NCBI GenBank assembly: GCA_030447385.1
Contig: JAUJOY010000001.1
Coordinates: 224,365 to 288,364 of the forward strand
DNA length: 64,000 nucleotides
Source of the DNA: Mycobacteriales bacterium
Lineage (GTDB): Bacteria; Actinomycetota; Actinomycetes; Mycobacteriales; SCTD01
Direction of reading: 5' to 3'
The notes under the pieces are model-generated. The model saw only the letters and a program-made list of their open reading frames with translations, was not told where the DNA came from and searched no databases. The position numbers were made by a program, and so were the translations under genes. Of this stretch, positions 1 through 9,292 are shown one piece after another; the stretch's first letter is position 1, and each line of letters begins with the position of its first letter.

Positions 1-644
1 AGCTGCTCGAGCATCCGCAGTCCCGGCGCCAGCAGCGCCCCGTCACCGCGGAACTTGTTGACCACGAAGCCGGCGACCAGCGCCTGGTCCTGCGCGTCGA
101 GCAGCGCGAGCGTGCCGAACATCGACGCGAAGACGCCGCCGCGGTCGATGTCGCCGACGACCAGCACCGGAAGCCGGGCTAGGCGCGCCAGCCCCATGTT
201 GGCGATGTCGGTTCCCCGCAGGTTGATCTCCGCCGGAGACCCCGCGCCCTCGCAGATGACGACGTCGTACCGCGAGCGCAGGTCCGCCAGGCACTCCAGC
301 GCGACCTCGAGCAGCGCAGCCTTGTGCTCGCGGTAGCTCACCGCGGACACGTCCGCCCACGGCTTGCCGAGGACGACGACCTGGCTGGTGCGCTCGCTCC
401 CCGGCTTGAGCAGTACCGGGTTCATCGCGGCCTCCGGGGCCACGCGGGCGGCGGCGGCCTGCATCGCCTGCGCCCGGCCGATCTCGGCGCCGTCGGCGGT
501 GACGGTGCTGTTCAGTGACATGTTCTGCGCCTTGAAAGGAGCGACGCGGACTCCTTCCCTCGCCAGCCACCGGCACAGGCCGGCGGTGACCACCGACTTG
601 CCGGCGTCAGAGGTGGTGCCGGCCACCAGGAGCGCGCCGCGCAT
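1..644 (-). CDS. cobQ: Cobyric acid synthase (partial, C-terminus off the window)
   Basis: Glutamine-dependent amidation of adenosylcobyrinic acid a,c-diamide to cobyric acid in late cobalamin synthesis. Visible: an N-terminal dethiobiotin-synthetase-like P-loop domain beginning [17 protein letters not shown] (GTTSDAGKS at residues 9-17), then [20 protein letters not shown] and VNKFRGD, all typical of CobQ/CbiP. About 214 residues are present; the glutaminase half lies beyond position 1. The start overlaps the cobD stop (TGATG); a second in-frame ATG lies one codon upstream at 647. It is co-transcribed with cobD just upstream. Confidence 0.93.
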   Translation of the reverse strand, partial: MRGALLVAGTTSDAGKSVVTAGLCRWLAREGVRVAPFKAQNMSLNSTVTADGAEIGRAQAMQAAAARVAPEAAMNPVLLKPGSERTSQVVVLGKPWADVSAVSYREHKAALLEVALECLADLRSRYDVVICEGAGSPAEINLRGTDIANMGLARLARLPVLVVGDIDRGGVFASMFGTLALLDAQDQALVAGFVVNKFRGDGALLAPGLRMLEQ

Positions 645-1627
645 CATCGGCGCCGCCCGTCGAGCGCGAGGCGCACCGCGACCGCGAGGACCCCGGCAGC
701 CGCTGAGACGGCGGCGGACAGCCGCGCCGCACGAGCGATGTCGGCCGGCTCAGGTGTGGGGCCCGTGCCGAGCGAGGGGCGGTGCTCGACGCGACCGGCG
801 TAGCCGACCGGGCCGCCGAGCCGGCGGCCGAGGGCACCGGCGAAGGCCGCCTCCACAGGCCCGGCGTTCGGGCTCGGGTGCTTCCCGCCGTCGCGCCGCC
901 ACGCGCGGGTCGCGTCGCCGGGGCGGCCGCCGATGAGCGGCGCGAACAAGGCCGCCAGCCCTGCCGAGATCCGGGCCGGGAGCAGGTTGGCGACGTCGTC
1001 CGCGCGGGCCGAGGCCCAGCCGAAGCGGAGGTAGCGCTCGCTGCGGTGACCGACCATCGCGTCCAGCGTGTTCACGGCGCGGTAGCCGAGCAGGCCTGGC
1101 ACGCCGAACAGCGCCCCCCACACCAGTGGCCCGACGTGGGCGTCGCTGGTGTTCTCGGCGACCGACTCCACGACGGCCCGCGCCAGCCCGGCGCCGTCGA
1201 GCTCCCCGGCGTCACGGCCGCACAGGTGCGACAGGCGCCGCCGAGCCCCCGGAAGATCGGTCGCCTGCAGGAGCGTGGACATCGCGGCGGCCTCGCGCCG
1301 CAGCGTCGTGCCGCCCAGGACCGACCAGGCGGTCAGCGCCGTGAGCAGGACCCGTGGCGCGGTGCCGCCGGGCGTGCGGCCGGCGACCACGCCGAGGCCG
1401 GTCGCGCCGCCGACGAGCAGCGCCGCGTAGGCCGCTCCGGGCAGGCGTGCGTCGGCGTACAGCAGGCGCTCGCCCGCGCCGGCGACCCGGCCGAACGACG
1501 CGACCGGGTGGCCGCGAGGCGGGTCCCCGATGAGCCGGTCGAGCAGCAGCCCACCGGCCAGTCCTGCGCCTGTGGCCCACCAGCCGGGAGCACGTCGTTC
1601 AGGGGCCGGCTGGGTCACCGGCGGCAC
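644..1627 (-). CDS. cobD: Adenosylcobinamide-phosphate synthase CobD/CbiB
   Basis: Integral membrane enzyme that attaches aminopropanol (phosphate) to adenosylcobyric acid. The 327-residue product has the family N-terminus [11 protein letters not shown]...HPV, the central [17 protein letters not shown] block, the [14 protein letters not shown] block and the [22 protein letters not shown] signature, with several hydrophobic segments. Length is normal for CobD. It starts with GTG at 1627; the next gene, cobQ, overlaps its stop by one base, so the two are translationally coupled. It is divergent from the MBL-CobU gene, with only 51 bp between starts. Confidence 0.95.
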   Translation of the reverse strand: MPPVTQPAPERRAPGWWATGAGLAGGLLLDRLIGDPPRGHPVASFGRVAGAGERLLYADARLPGAAYAALLVGGATGLGVVAGRTPGGTAPRVLLTALTAWSVLGGTTLRREAAAMSTLLQATDLPGARRRLSHLCGRDAGELDGAGLARAVVESVAENTSDAHVGPLVWGALFGVPGLLGYRAVNTLDAMVGHRSERYLRFGWASARADDVANLLPARISAGLAALFAPLIGGRPGDATRAWRRDGGKHPSPNAGPVEAAFAGALGRRLGGPVGYAGRVEHRPSLGTGPTPEPADIARAARLSAAVSAAAGVLAVAVRLALDGRRR

Positions 1628-1678
1628 GATACGGACCTCTCACCGCGTCTCCCGCATGCAGTGGCTACGGTCGACCGG

Positions 1679-2962
1679 ATGGAGGTCGTCCTGCTCGGCA
1701 CCGGCAGCGCACGGGGCTGGCCGGAGCCTGGTTGTCCCTGTGCGTCGTGCTCGACTGCTGTCACGCTCCGGACATCGCGGGGACCGTCCGCCGCCCTGGT
1801 CGACGACGTCCTGCTGCTCGACGGGAGCCACGGCGTCCAGCGGGCGGCGGCGCGGGCCGGGCGCACGTTGGCGGGTGTGCGCCGGGTGCTCCTCTCGGAC
1901 ATCGCGCAGCACATGACGGCGCCTCTCGACGGGTTGCTCGGCTCGGGGCGTGCCGTCGACGTGCTGGGGCCTCCGGCTGCACTGGCGCCGTACGGATTGC
2001 CTGCGACGGGGCAGGGCGGCCAGCTCGTGCCGGTCTCGCCTGGTGACCGGCTGCCGGCCGGCGACCACCTGCTGCAGGCCCGCGCGCAGGGCCACGGGGT
2101 GGCCTGGGACGTCACGGCGCCGGACGGCGCTCGGCTGCTCTATGCGCCGGGTGCCGCTCCGCTGCAGGACCACCCGGGTGCGGCGGAGCCGTACGACCTG
2201 GTGGTGCTGGGCATCGGGTCGGGCGCGTGCGCTTCGACGCTCGCGCGGCTGCGCGCGTCCGGTGACGTGACCGGATCGACGCGGGTCGTGATGACCGGTC
2301 ACGGCCACGACGACGGGCTGCCCGACGCGCTGGAGCCTCGTGTGCGTGCCTGGGGTGCGCAGACGCCGCCCGACGGCACCACGGTCGTCGTGCAGCGCAG
2401 CAAGCAGAGCCGGGCGGCGGATGAGGGCCGGCTGCGGGGCCGGACTCTGGTGCTGGGCGGCGTCCGATCCGGGAAGTCGGCGCTGGCTGAGCACCTGGTC
2501 GCCGCCTCCCCCGGCGTCACCTACGTCGCCACCGGCGGCACCCGCGCAGATGACCCCGAGTGGCAGGACCGCGTCGCGGCGCACGTCGCGCGACGACCGG
2601 CGAGCTGGGCGACCATCGAGACGGCGGACGTCGCGGGATGCCTGCGCGCGGCGCAGGGACCGCTCCTGATCGACTGCCTCGGCACGTGGCTCACCGGCAG
2701 GCTCGACCACCACCGCGTGTGGACCGGCGGCCCGCTGACGGCCGTGGAGACCGACATCGGGGAGCTCGTCGCGGCGTGGCGTGCCGCGGCCGTCCCGGTG
2801 GTCGCTGTCAGCAACGAGGTCGGGAGCGGCATCGTCCCGGCGACGGCCTCCGGTCGCCTGTTCCGGGACCTGCTCGGCCGCCTGAACGCGGCGGTCGCCG
2901 CCGAGTCGGAGACCGTGCTGCTCACGGTGGCGGGGATCGCCGTGCCGCTTCGCCGCACGTGA
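1679..2962 (+). CDS. Fusion: MBL-fold (PhnP-like) domain + CobU adenosylcobinamide kinase/guanylyltransferase
   Basis: A 427-residue two-domain protein. Residues 1-240 resemble a PhnP-type metallo-beta-lactamase fold (start MEVVLLGTGSARGWPEPGC, Cys at 19, 21 and 24). Residues 255-427 are CobU: Walker A GGVRSGKS at 260-267, the guanylylation-type His302 in RVAAHVARRP, then LIDCLGTWLT and VSNEVGSGIVP. CobU phosphorylates adenosylcobinamide and converts it to adenosylcobinamide-GDP. In the MBL part the usual HxHxDH metal motif is replaced by DIAQHMTAPLD (about 74-84), so hydrolase activity is doubtful. The ATG at 1679 fits the start of the fold. Its stop overlaps cobS by 4 bp (GTGA). Confidence 0.88.
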   Translation: MEVVLLGTGSARGWPEPGCPCASCSTAVTLRTSRGPSAALVDDVLLLDGSHGVQRAAARAGRTLAGVRRVLLSDIAQHMTAPLDGLLGSGRAVDVLGPPAALAPYGLPATGQGGQLVPVSPGDRLPAGDHLLQARAQGHGVAWDVTAPDGARLLYAPGAAPLQDHPGAAEPYDLVVLGIGSGACASTLARLRASGDVTGSTRVVMTGHGHDDGLPDALEPRVRAWGAQTPPDGTTVVVQRSKQSRAADEGRLRGRTLVLGGVRSGKSALAEHLVAASPGVTYVATGGTRADDPEWQDRVAAHVARRPASWATIETADVAGCLRAAQGPLLIDCLGTWLTGRLDHHRVWTGGPLTAVETDIGELVAAWRAAAVPVVAVSNEVGSGIVPATASGRLFRDLLGRLNAAVAAESETVLLTVAGIAVPLRRT

Positions 2963-3753
2963 GCCGGACCGGGGACACCGGCCGCACGACCCTCGCCGGC
3001 GCACGGCTGGCGCTCGGCCTGCTGACGGTCCTGCCGGTCGGGAACGTGGTCACGGACCGGCGAGCAGTGCGCCACGCGCTGCTACTCGCCCCCCTCGTGG
3101 GACTGACGATCGGCACCGTCGCGTGGATCCTCGGCGGGCTCGTGCAGATCAGCGGTGGGGGATCGCTGCTGGCCGCCGTGACGTCGGTGGCCACCTTGGC
3201 GGTCGCGACCCGCGCGCTTCACCTCGACGGGCTCGCCGACCTCGCGGACGGGCTCGGCAGCGGACGTCCTGCCGACGAGGCGCTCGCCATCATGCGCCGC
3301 TCGGACACCGGGCCGTTCGCCGTCGTGACCCTCGTCCTGGTACTGCTGGCGCAGGTGGCCGCAGTCGCGCAGGCGTGGGAGGTCGCGCTGGCCGGGCCCG
3401 CGCTGCTGATCGGCTGCGTCACGGGCCGGCTCGCCCTGCTGTGGTCCTGCCGCCCGAAGGTGCGCGCTGCGCGACCGGATGGACTCGGAGCTCTCGTGGC
3501 AGGTGCCGTGCCGATACGCGCCGCAGCGCTTGCCACGGCAGCGGTCTGCCTGGGGGCGGCCGCATGGGGGGCGTCCTTCGGCACCCGTGCGGCGGTGGCC
3601 TTCGCACTTGCTGTGCTGGTCGGCATCGGTGCCGCCGAGGTGCTGCTGCGGCGGGCCGTCGGCCGCCTGGGCGGCGTGACGGGGGACGTCCTGGGCGCAC
3701 TCGTCGAGACGGCCACGACGGCCGCGGTGCTCGCGCTGATGCTTGCTGCCTGA
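2959..3753 (+). CDS. cobS: Adenosylcobinamide-GDP ribazoletransferase (cobalamin synthase)
   Basis: Polytopic membrane enzyme that joins adenosylcobinamide-GDP and alpha-ribazole to give adenosylcobalamin. The 264-residue product carries the family signature ALHLDGLADLADGLGSG, followed by EALAIMRRSDTGPFA and, near the C-terminus, RRAVGRLGGVTGDVLGA, with six or so hydrophobic stretches. GTG at 2959 overlaps the CobU-fusion stop (GTGA), so the pair is coupled. No cobT is visible beside it, so the dimethylbenzimidazole-activating step must be encoded elsewhere. Confidence 0.95.
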   Translation: MSRTGDTGRTTLAGARLALGLLTVLPVGNVVTDRRAVRHALLLAPLVGLTIGTVAWILGGLVQISGGGSLLAAVTSVATLAVATRALHLDGLADLADGLGSGRPADEALAIMRRSDTGPFAVVTLVLVLLAQVAAVAQAWEVALAGPALLIGCVTGRLALLWSCRPKVRAARPDGLGALVAGAVPIRAAALATAAVCLGAAAWGASFGTRAAVAFALAVLVGIGAAEVLLRRAVGRLGGVTGDVLGALVETATTAAVLALMLAA

Positions 3754-3978
3754 CGAGGGCGGCTGAGATGAACCTCGGTGCCGTCACGGCTGGTCCCTGC
3801 GCAGAACGCGTCTCCGCGGGAACGCTCCCACCCGACCACTGCGAACCACGGATCGAGCTCGGCTACGTCGTCAGCGTCCTACGGCAGCGAACCTCCTGAG
3901 CACGCGCGGCGCAGCCGACACGACGCCTCCGCTGGGTCCACGAGATGGTCCTGACCATGGCACCCGGGGGACGGGGCC

Positions 3979-4007
3979 GGCCGCCGCTCCTCGCCTCAGC
4001 GGCGGCC
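3979..4007 (-). terminator. Hairpin at the end of the carboxypeptidase gene
   Basis: A perfect 10-bp inverted repeat (GGCCGCCGCT at 3979-3988, AGCGGCGGCC at 3998-4007) with a 9-base loop overlaps the carboxypeptidase stop codon at 3996-3998. It lies between convergent genes (cobS and the carboxypeptidase), so it could end transcripts from both sides. No T-run follows, which is common in high-GC actinobacteria. Confidence 0.5.
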
Positions 4008-6140
4008 GCCCAGGGCCGCCTGGCAGCGCTTGAGGTCGACCTTCTGCGCGGACCCCCGGTCGACCACCACCTGGACCGTCTCGTGCACGGTGCCGTCAGG
4101 CCCGGCGCAGGACAGCGTCCAGCTCTCCACCAGCCCACCGACCACCTCATCAGGACCGGCGGCGAACGTGGCCGCCGTCACCGTGTAGGTCGGGCTCGCG
4201 GAGGCGAAGTTGATCACCCGCGCCACGTAGTCGCCGGCCTGCGGGTTCTCGATGAAGACCTCCTCCTTGACGCCCACGAAGCCGCCGGACGAGCCGATCT
4301 TCGTCAGCGACTTGTCGGCCTCGACCCGGTAGAGCTCGAGGTCCATGTCGTCGGGCGAGGGCCAGTCGAGGTTGACCTGCAGCACGGCGGCCGGCGTCTT
4401 GGTGATCGTGAACGGCACGTCCACGTGCCCCACCACCGGCGTCGGCGCGATTCCCTCGAAGACGAACTTCTCGAGCGGATCACCCGCCACCGTCTTCAGC
4501 CGCCGCTCCTCCACCAGCGGGCGCGTCGAGGGGTTGACGTGCCAGGTGTAGCGACCGTCCGCCGGGACCGTCATCGACGTCGAGAGCCGGTCCTGGAGCA
4601 TCTGCACCTCGCCGGCCGTGCCGGTGAGGTCCACGACCGGGGAGGTGGGGGTGAGGAAGGCCTTCTCGAGCGTCAGCCGGGCCCCCGCCGCAGTCTTGCC
4701 GGCGATGACGGAGTGCATCGCGGTGCTGACGGTGTTCTCGAGGGCGATGAGGTAGGCCTCACGGTTGCCCCTGCCCGCGAACTCGCCGACGCCCAGGTAG
4801 TGGTCGACCACCCGGTTGTACGGCGGGTGGAACTCCTCGCCGATCTCGAAGGTGAAGCCGAGTCCACCAGTGGCGTAGTAGGACCAGTCCTCGGTCGTGC
4901 CGGTCGTGTCGTAGAGCTCGAAGCTCTTCTGGTTGACGTAGCCGTTCTGCGAGGCCATGCGCGCACCGAGGTCGGCGTAGGCGATCTCGTCGGGGGTGTC
5001 GCCCTGCGAGCGGATGCCCGGCGGGCGGAGCACGAGGTTGCTGAAGGTGTGGTTGGTGATCAGCGTGGTCACCTGCCGGCTGGAGACGAGCTCGCGCACG
5101 TTGCGAGTCTCCGGCTCGCTGAACGGGCCCTCGCCGCGGTAGGTCGGGCCGACCGGCTCGGCCTCGGCGCCGGGTCCGCCCCAGAACCCTCCGTAGTTTC
5201 GGTTGAGGTCCACGCCGATGCCGAACCCGGCCTGGCTCGGGACCGTGCAGACGCCTTCGGGGGTGCTGGTGACGCCGTCGGCAACCCGGCAGTTCTTGCG
5301 CTTGTAGGCGTTGCCGGGCGTGCCGAGGATGGTGACCGTCCCGCCCTCGTCGACCTGGCGCAGGTCGACGAACTGCCCCTGCACGTAGGACTGGTTGAAG
5401 CCGTCCGGGTTGACCACCGGAACGACGATCACCCGGGCCTGCTCGAGCAGCCCGGTGATCCGCGCGTCGGTGCCGAACCCCTTCGCCAGGTCCGTCGCGA
5501 ACTCCATCGCGTGCTCGCCGGAGGGCCACTCACGGGCGTGGTGCAGCCCCATCATCAGGAAGACCGGCTTGCCGTCGGAGGCCGCCACGTCCTTGGTGAT
5601 CTCGACGCCCTTGACCGCCCGGCCCTCGAGCGTGCGATGCGGCAGCGTGAGCGGCTTCACCAGCCCCGGGTTCGCGGAGGCGAGCGCGTCGAGGTCGGCC
5701 TCGTACGCCGCGAGCGAGCGGTAGGCGTCGCGGCCGCTGGGCAGCGGGGAGACCGCCGTCGCCGCGGCGTAGGCGGCGCTGGCCTGGTTGCTCCGTGCCC
5801 ACGCCACCCCCACGTCCGGCACCTCGACCTCCCACACGAACCCGGCCTGGCCGAGCAGGTCGGCATCGTCGGCCCCGTGCAGCAGCACCTCGACGAACCC
5901 CGGTCCCCCGTGCTCGGTCATGTCCAGGCCGAGGGCCGTGAGCCGGTCGCGCGCGGCGAAGTCCGGCGTCGACACGCGCACGATCTGCGACACCTCGGTC
6001 GAGGTGTCCGTCGTGAGCGGGTCGAGGGCCAGCGCAGGCGGCACAGCCAGGACCGACCCTGCCAGGGCCACGCCCGCGATCGAGCCGGCGAGCACGAGGC
6101 GCTGCCCCCGGGCGCGCCTGGCGAGGTGGTCCTGAATCAC
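3996..6140 (-). CDS. Secreted M14 zinc carboxypeptidase
   Basis: A 714-residue exported metallopeptidase. The N-terminus has a basic stretch and a hydrophobic core ending near PPALA (residues 12-38), a Sec signal peptide. The M14 catalytic set is visible: HAREW (His201, Glu204), NPDGF (244-248), DLNRNYGG (311-318), third zinc ligand His364 in TNHTF, and catalytic Glu432 in FTFEIGEE. C-terminal beta-rich domains of about 250 residues follow (pre-peptidase/PKD-like, with DLELYRV). The GTG at 6140 is preceded by GGAGGA. It probably digests extracellular proteins or peptides for nutrition, and it stands alone. Confidence 0.92.
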   Translation of the reverse strand: MIQDHLARRARGQRLVLAGSIAGVALAGSVLAVPPALALDPLTTDTSTEVSQIVRVSTPDFAARDRLTALGLDMTEHGGPGFVEVLLHGADDADLLGQAGFVWEVEVPDVGVAWARSNQASAAYAAATAVSPLPSGRDAYRSLAAYEADLDALASANPGLVKPLTLPHRTLEGRAVKGVEITKDVAASDGKPVFLMMGLHHAREWPSGEHAMEFATDLAKGFGTDARITGLLEQARVIVVPVVNPDGFNQSYVQGQFVDLRQVDEGGTVTILGTPGNAYKRKNCRVADGVTSTPEGVCTVPSQAGFGIGVDLNRNYGGFWGGPGAEAEPVGPTYRGEGPFSEPETRNVRELVSSRQVTTLITNHTFSNLVLRPPGIRSQGDTPDEIAYADLGARMASQNGYVNQKSFELYDTTGTTEDWSYYATGGLGFTFEIGEEFHPPYNRVVDHYLGVGEFAGRGNREAYLIALENTVSTAMHSVIAGKTAAGARLTLEKAFLTPTSPVVDLTGTAGEVQMLQDRLSTSMTVPADGRYTWHVNPSTRPLVEERRLKTVAGDPLEKFVFEGIAPTPVVGHVDVPFTITKTPAAVLQVNLDWPSPDDMDLELYRVEADKSLTKIGSSGGFVGVKEEVFIENPQAGDYVARVINFASASPTYTVTAATFAAGPDEVVGGLVESWTLSCAGPDGTVHETVQVVVDRGSAQKVDLKRCQAALGGRR

Positions 6141-6291
6141 GCGTTCCTCCACAGCGGCGAGCGGTCGATCCCCCCGGCCGGCGGCCTCAGAAGGCCGCAC
6201 ACCCCGATCTGTTCGACACCGCGACCGCCATCCCTGCCGCGAAGGGGACAGACGGCTGGCGAAGCGGGCCTCCTCGGCGAAGGATGTCGCC

Positions 6292-6951
6292 ATGACCGAG
6301 ACGACCCCGCACCATGCCCCGGACCCGGACGGCGGCGGCGGGCCGGCACCCGCAACCGTGGACTGGGACGAGCGGTACGCGGTGGCCGAGCAGGTCTGGA
6401 GCGGCCGGCCGAACCGTGCGCTCGTCGCCGAGGTCGCCGGTCTGCGACCCGGCCGGGCGCTGGACGTGGGCTGCGGCGAGGGCGCTGATGCGGTGTGGCT
6501 GGCCCAGGAGGGGTGGGACCTGACCGCGCTGGACGTGTCCGCGGTGGCTCTCGAGCGCGCGGCCGCGGCGGCCCGCAGCGCGGGGGCGCAGGTGCACTGG
6601 GTGCACGCCGGGCTGCTGGAGGCGGGTCTGCCGCCGGGTGCGTTCGACCTGGTGTCGGCGCAGTACTTCGCCCTGCCCCGGACACCGCAGGCCGCCGCGG
6701 AGCACGCGCTGCTCGCTGCCGTCGCACCCGGAGGCACCCTGCTGGCGGTGCACCACGCCGGCTTCGGCACCGACTACAGCGGGCTGGACGGAGTCGACCC
6801 CGCCGACTACGTGAGCCCGTCGGACATCGCCGCGCTGCTGGACGAGGCCTGGGAGGTCGAGGTGGACGAGGGGCGGGAGCGGCAGGTGGAGGGCGGCGCA
6901 GGCGCGCATCACGTCGAGGACCTGGTCCTCCGCGCCCGGCGCCTGCGCTAG
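6292..6951 (+). CDS. Class I SAM-dependent methyltransferase
   Basis: A 219-residue protein of the Rossmann-fold methyltransferase type. Motif I DVGCGEGADAVWLA and the acidic LDVSAVAL block follow a DWDERYA...VWSGRPN N-terminus typical of the TehB/UbiE-like small-molecule group. The substrate cannot be read from sequence. The stop codon TAG lies inside the 5-bp target duplication of the adjacent insertion sequence, so the insertion sits immediately after the gene without altering the protein. Confidence 0.85.
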   Translation: MTETTPHHAPDPDGGGGPAPATVDWDERYAVAEQVWSGRPNRALVAEVAGLRPGRALDVGCGEGADAVWLAQEGWDLTALDVSAVALERAAAAARSAGAQVHWVHAGLLEAGLPPGAFDLVSAQYFALPRTPQAAAEHALLAAVAPGGTLLAVHHAGFGTDYSGLDGVDPADYVSPSDIAALLDEAWEVEVDEGRERQVEGGAGAHHVEDLVLRARRLR

Positions 6952-6999
6952 TTACTTCGACCTGAAGAAGTCCCTGGCTGGAGATTGAGGCCTGGCGGC
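6952..6999 (+). repeat. Left terminal inverted repeat of the insertion sequence
   Basis: Matches the reverse complement of 8541-8587 over about 47 bp, with one extra C and a few substitutions. It immediately follows the GCTAG target copy. Confidence 0.92.
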
Positions 7000-7078
7000 T
7001 TTTGCGTGCCACGCCTCTTGGCGGTCTGAGTGGCGAGATCATGTTCGTGGCGGGTCGGGCGAGCGTGGGGAGCGGCTT

Positions 7079-8500
7079 GTGCTGCGGACACGAGCGGTGG
7101 ATGTGAGCTTGTGGCAGGCGGTGTTGCCGCCGGAGGTGCTGCGGCTGCCGGACGAACTGGCCCGGGTGGACGCGCTGCTGGATGACCCGGTGTTCTTCGC
7201 GCCGTTCGTGCCGTTCTTCGACCCGCGGGTGGGCCGGCCGTCCACGCCGATGGAGGTCTACCTGCGGATGATGTTCTTGAAGTTCCGCGGCTGGGCTACG
7301 AGCTGTGCCGGGAGGTCGGTGACTCGATCACCTGGCGCAGGTTCTGTCGGATCCCGCTCGCGATGGGAAGGTTCCGCACCCGACGACGTTGATGAAGCTC
7401 ACCACTCGCTGCGGCACGGCCGCGGTCGACGGCTGCAACGAGGCGCTGCTGGCGAAGGCGGCCCAGGCCGGCTGCGCACCAACCGGCTGCGGGCCGACAC
7501 CACGGTGGTCCCCGCGGATGTGGCCTACCCGACCGATTCGGGGTTGCTGGCCAAAGCGATCCGGCGGATCGCGGCCACCGGCCGGCGGATCCAGGCTGCC
7601 GGTGGGGCAACGCGCACGTCGGTGCGGGACCGCAGCCGGGCGGCTGGGAAGCGGGCGCACGGGATCGCCGCGAAACTGCGGATGCGCAGCGCGCAAGGCA
7701 AGGACGAAGTCCACGCGGTCGTGAAGCGGATCACCGGTGAGCTCGCGCAGTTGGCGGTACGCGCCGCCGATGGCGCCGAAGGCTGCTGAGCAACGCCCGG
7801 CGCGCGCTGCGAAGGACGCAGACCAAGGCGCAGGCGCTGGCCGCGGCCGGTGTTCAGGACGCCGCTGCGGGTCGACGTCGCGGCGGTCGGTTGCGGCGGT
7901 CAACGTCAACGACCTGACCGCTTTGCTGCAGGCGACCCGTCAGGTCGCCGCGCAGACCCGGCAGCGCGTCGCCGGTGTCACCCCGGCCGGGGCGTCCCGC
8001 GGGTCAGCCTGCACGAGCGTGACGCCCGGCCGATCGCCAAGGGACGGCTCGGCAGGCCAGTGGAGTTCGGCTACAAGGCTCAGGTGCTCGACAACGACGA
8101 CGGTGTCGTGCTCGACCACAACGTCGAGCAGGGCAACCCGCCGGCTGGCTCCGGCGGTCGAGCGGGTCAAGCGCCGCACCGGACGAAAGCCCCGGACCGT
8201 GACCGCTGACCGTGGCTACGGTGAGAAGAGCGTCGAGGACGAGCTGCACGAGGCCGGGGTGCGCCACGTCGTCATCCCCGCAAGGGCAAGCTAGGCAAGG
8301 CCCGGCAAGCCGAGGAACGACGGCCGGCGTTCCGCAGGACGATCAAGTGGAGAACCGGCAGCGAGGGCCGGATCAGCAGCCTCAAACGCGGCTACGGCTG
8401 GGACCGCACCCGCCTGGACGGCACCGAAGGAGCCCGGATCTGGACCGGACAGGCCGTCCTGGCGCACAACCTGGTCAAGATCGGAGCCCTGGCCGGCTAA
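7079..8500 (+). pseudogene. DDE transposase with about eight frame changes
   Basis: A continuous transposase can be followed by hopping frames. It starts at GTG 7079 (VDVSLWQAVLPPEVLRLP, PRVGRPSTPMEVYLRMMFLKF). Shifts occur near 7288 (to RLGYELCREVGDSITWRRF), 7362 (DGKVPHPTTLMKLTTRCG), 7470 (RLRTNRLRADTTVVPADVAY), 7783 (LLSNARRAL), 7896 (AVNVNDLTALLQATRQ), 8000 (RVSLHERDARPIAKGRLG), 8145 (LAPAVERVKRRTGRKPRT) and 8279 (RKGKLGKARQAEE). The conserved end is WRTGSEGRISSLKRGYGW...ALAG with stop TAA at 8498. No substitution stop codons were needed to explain the breaks. Not functional as written. Confidence 0.9.
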
Positions 8501-8540
8501 CGGAACGGAGTTGGGAGATCAACAAGTCCCAGTCCCGGAC

Positions 8541-8587
8541 GCCGCCAGGCCTCAATCACAAGCCAGGGACTTCTTCAGTCGAAGTAA
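8541..8587 (-). repeat. Right terminal inverted repeat of the insertion sequence
   Basis: Reverse-complement partner of 6952-6999; it is followed by the second GCTAG copy at 8588-8592. Confidence 0.92.
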
Positions 8588-8620
8588 GCTAGCGGCGCAT
8601 CCTCTCGGACGCGACGTGCC

Positions 8621-9214
8621 TCAGGCCAGCCCCATCGCGCGCACGTACTGCTCCGCGACGTTCTCCTCGGGCGCCGCATCGGAGGAGGGCAGCGCGTAGC
8701 TGCCGTTGCCGCGCACCAGGAGGCCGCTGTCGACGAGGTAGCGCCGCACAGTCACGTGGTCCACGCTCCCGTGGGCGCACCAGGTGCCCAGCAGCTCGTT
8801 GACCGCGCGCTCGTCGTAGCGCACGTCCGGCGCGAACGTCACGGACACGAGATGCGAGAGGACCTCCCGGCGGCGGCTCTGCCGGGCAGGCAGCGACACG
8901 AGCCGCCGCCCGACGACGTACGGGCGCAGTCCCTCAGCACCTGGCTCGACCTCCTCCGCCGAAGGGCTCCGCCTCGTGGCGGCCTGCTCCCTCGCCGCTG
9001 ACCGCAACGCGGTGTAGTCCACCGCCCAGCCGTCCGGTGCCTGCACGAGCAGGCCGGCGTCGCTGAGCTTCCGGCGCGCCACCGCGGCTTCCTTCGCCGC
9101 AAGCCCCGCGCCGAAGGACATGTCGGCGGCAGTGCGCGCGCCGAGCGCGACGGCGGCGAGCACGCGCATCCGAGCCGGGTCGGCGAGCAGTCCCACAAGC
9201 GCTTCTGGCGTCAT
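8621..9214 (-). CDS. ArsR-like HTH protein with DUF2087 domain
   Basis: A 197-residue protein. Residues 1-75 look like an ArsR-type winged helix (ALVGLLADPARMRVLAAVALG, KLSDAGLLVQ). Residues 110-180 fit DUF2087 (RLVSLPARQSRRREVL.HLV, VRRYLVDSGLLVR.GSYAL). This architecture is common in actinobacteria and is presumed to be a DNA-binding regulator; its ligand is unknown. ATG at 9214. The gene ends about 30 bp from the insertion sequence. Confidence 0.8.
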   Translation of the reverse strand: MTPEALVGLLADPARMRVLAAVALGARTAADMSFGAGLAAKEAAVARRKLSDAGLLVQAPDGWAVDYTALRSAAREQAATRRSPSAEEVEPGAEGLRPYVVGRRLVSLPARQSRRREVLSHLVSVTFAPDVRYDERAVNELLGTWCAHGSVDHVTVRRYLVDSGLLVRGNGSYALPSSDAAPEENVAEQYVRAMGLA

Positions 9215-9292
9215 CGCATCTACCGGTCCGCGCCGCTCACGCGTCCCTTCTCCTCCGCCTCACCGTAGAGCCCGGCGCCAGCGGATTGCTGC

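Larger units (their letters stand above)
6947..8592. mobile_element. Complete insertion sequence with 5-bp target duplication (transposase broken)
   Basis: The element runs from 6952 to 8587 (1,636 bp) and is flanked by identical GCTAG copies at 6947-6951 and 8588-8592. The ends are inverted repeats of about 47 bp: the left end starts TTACTTCGACCTGAAGAAGT and the right end, read inward, starts TTACTTCGACTGAAGAAGTC. They differ by one indel and a few mismatches. One transposase fills the inside. The encoded protein resembles the ISNCY/IS1182-like DDE transposases common in actinomycetes; that family assignment is from memory. The target GCTAGC is palindromic. Intact ends and duplication suggest a recent insertion. 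Confidence 0.93.

Noticed and set aside
1628..1678. Cobalamin riboswitch between cobD and the CobU fusion
   Set aside because: The gap is 51 bp, far too short, and there is no B12-box-like sequence.
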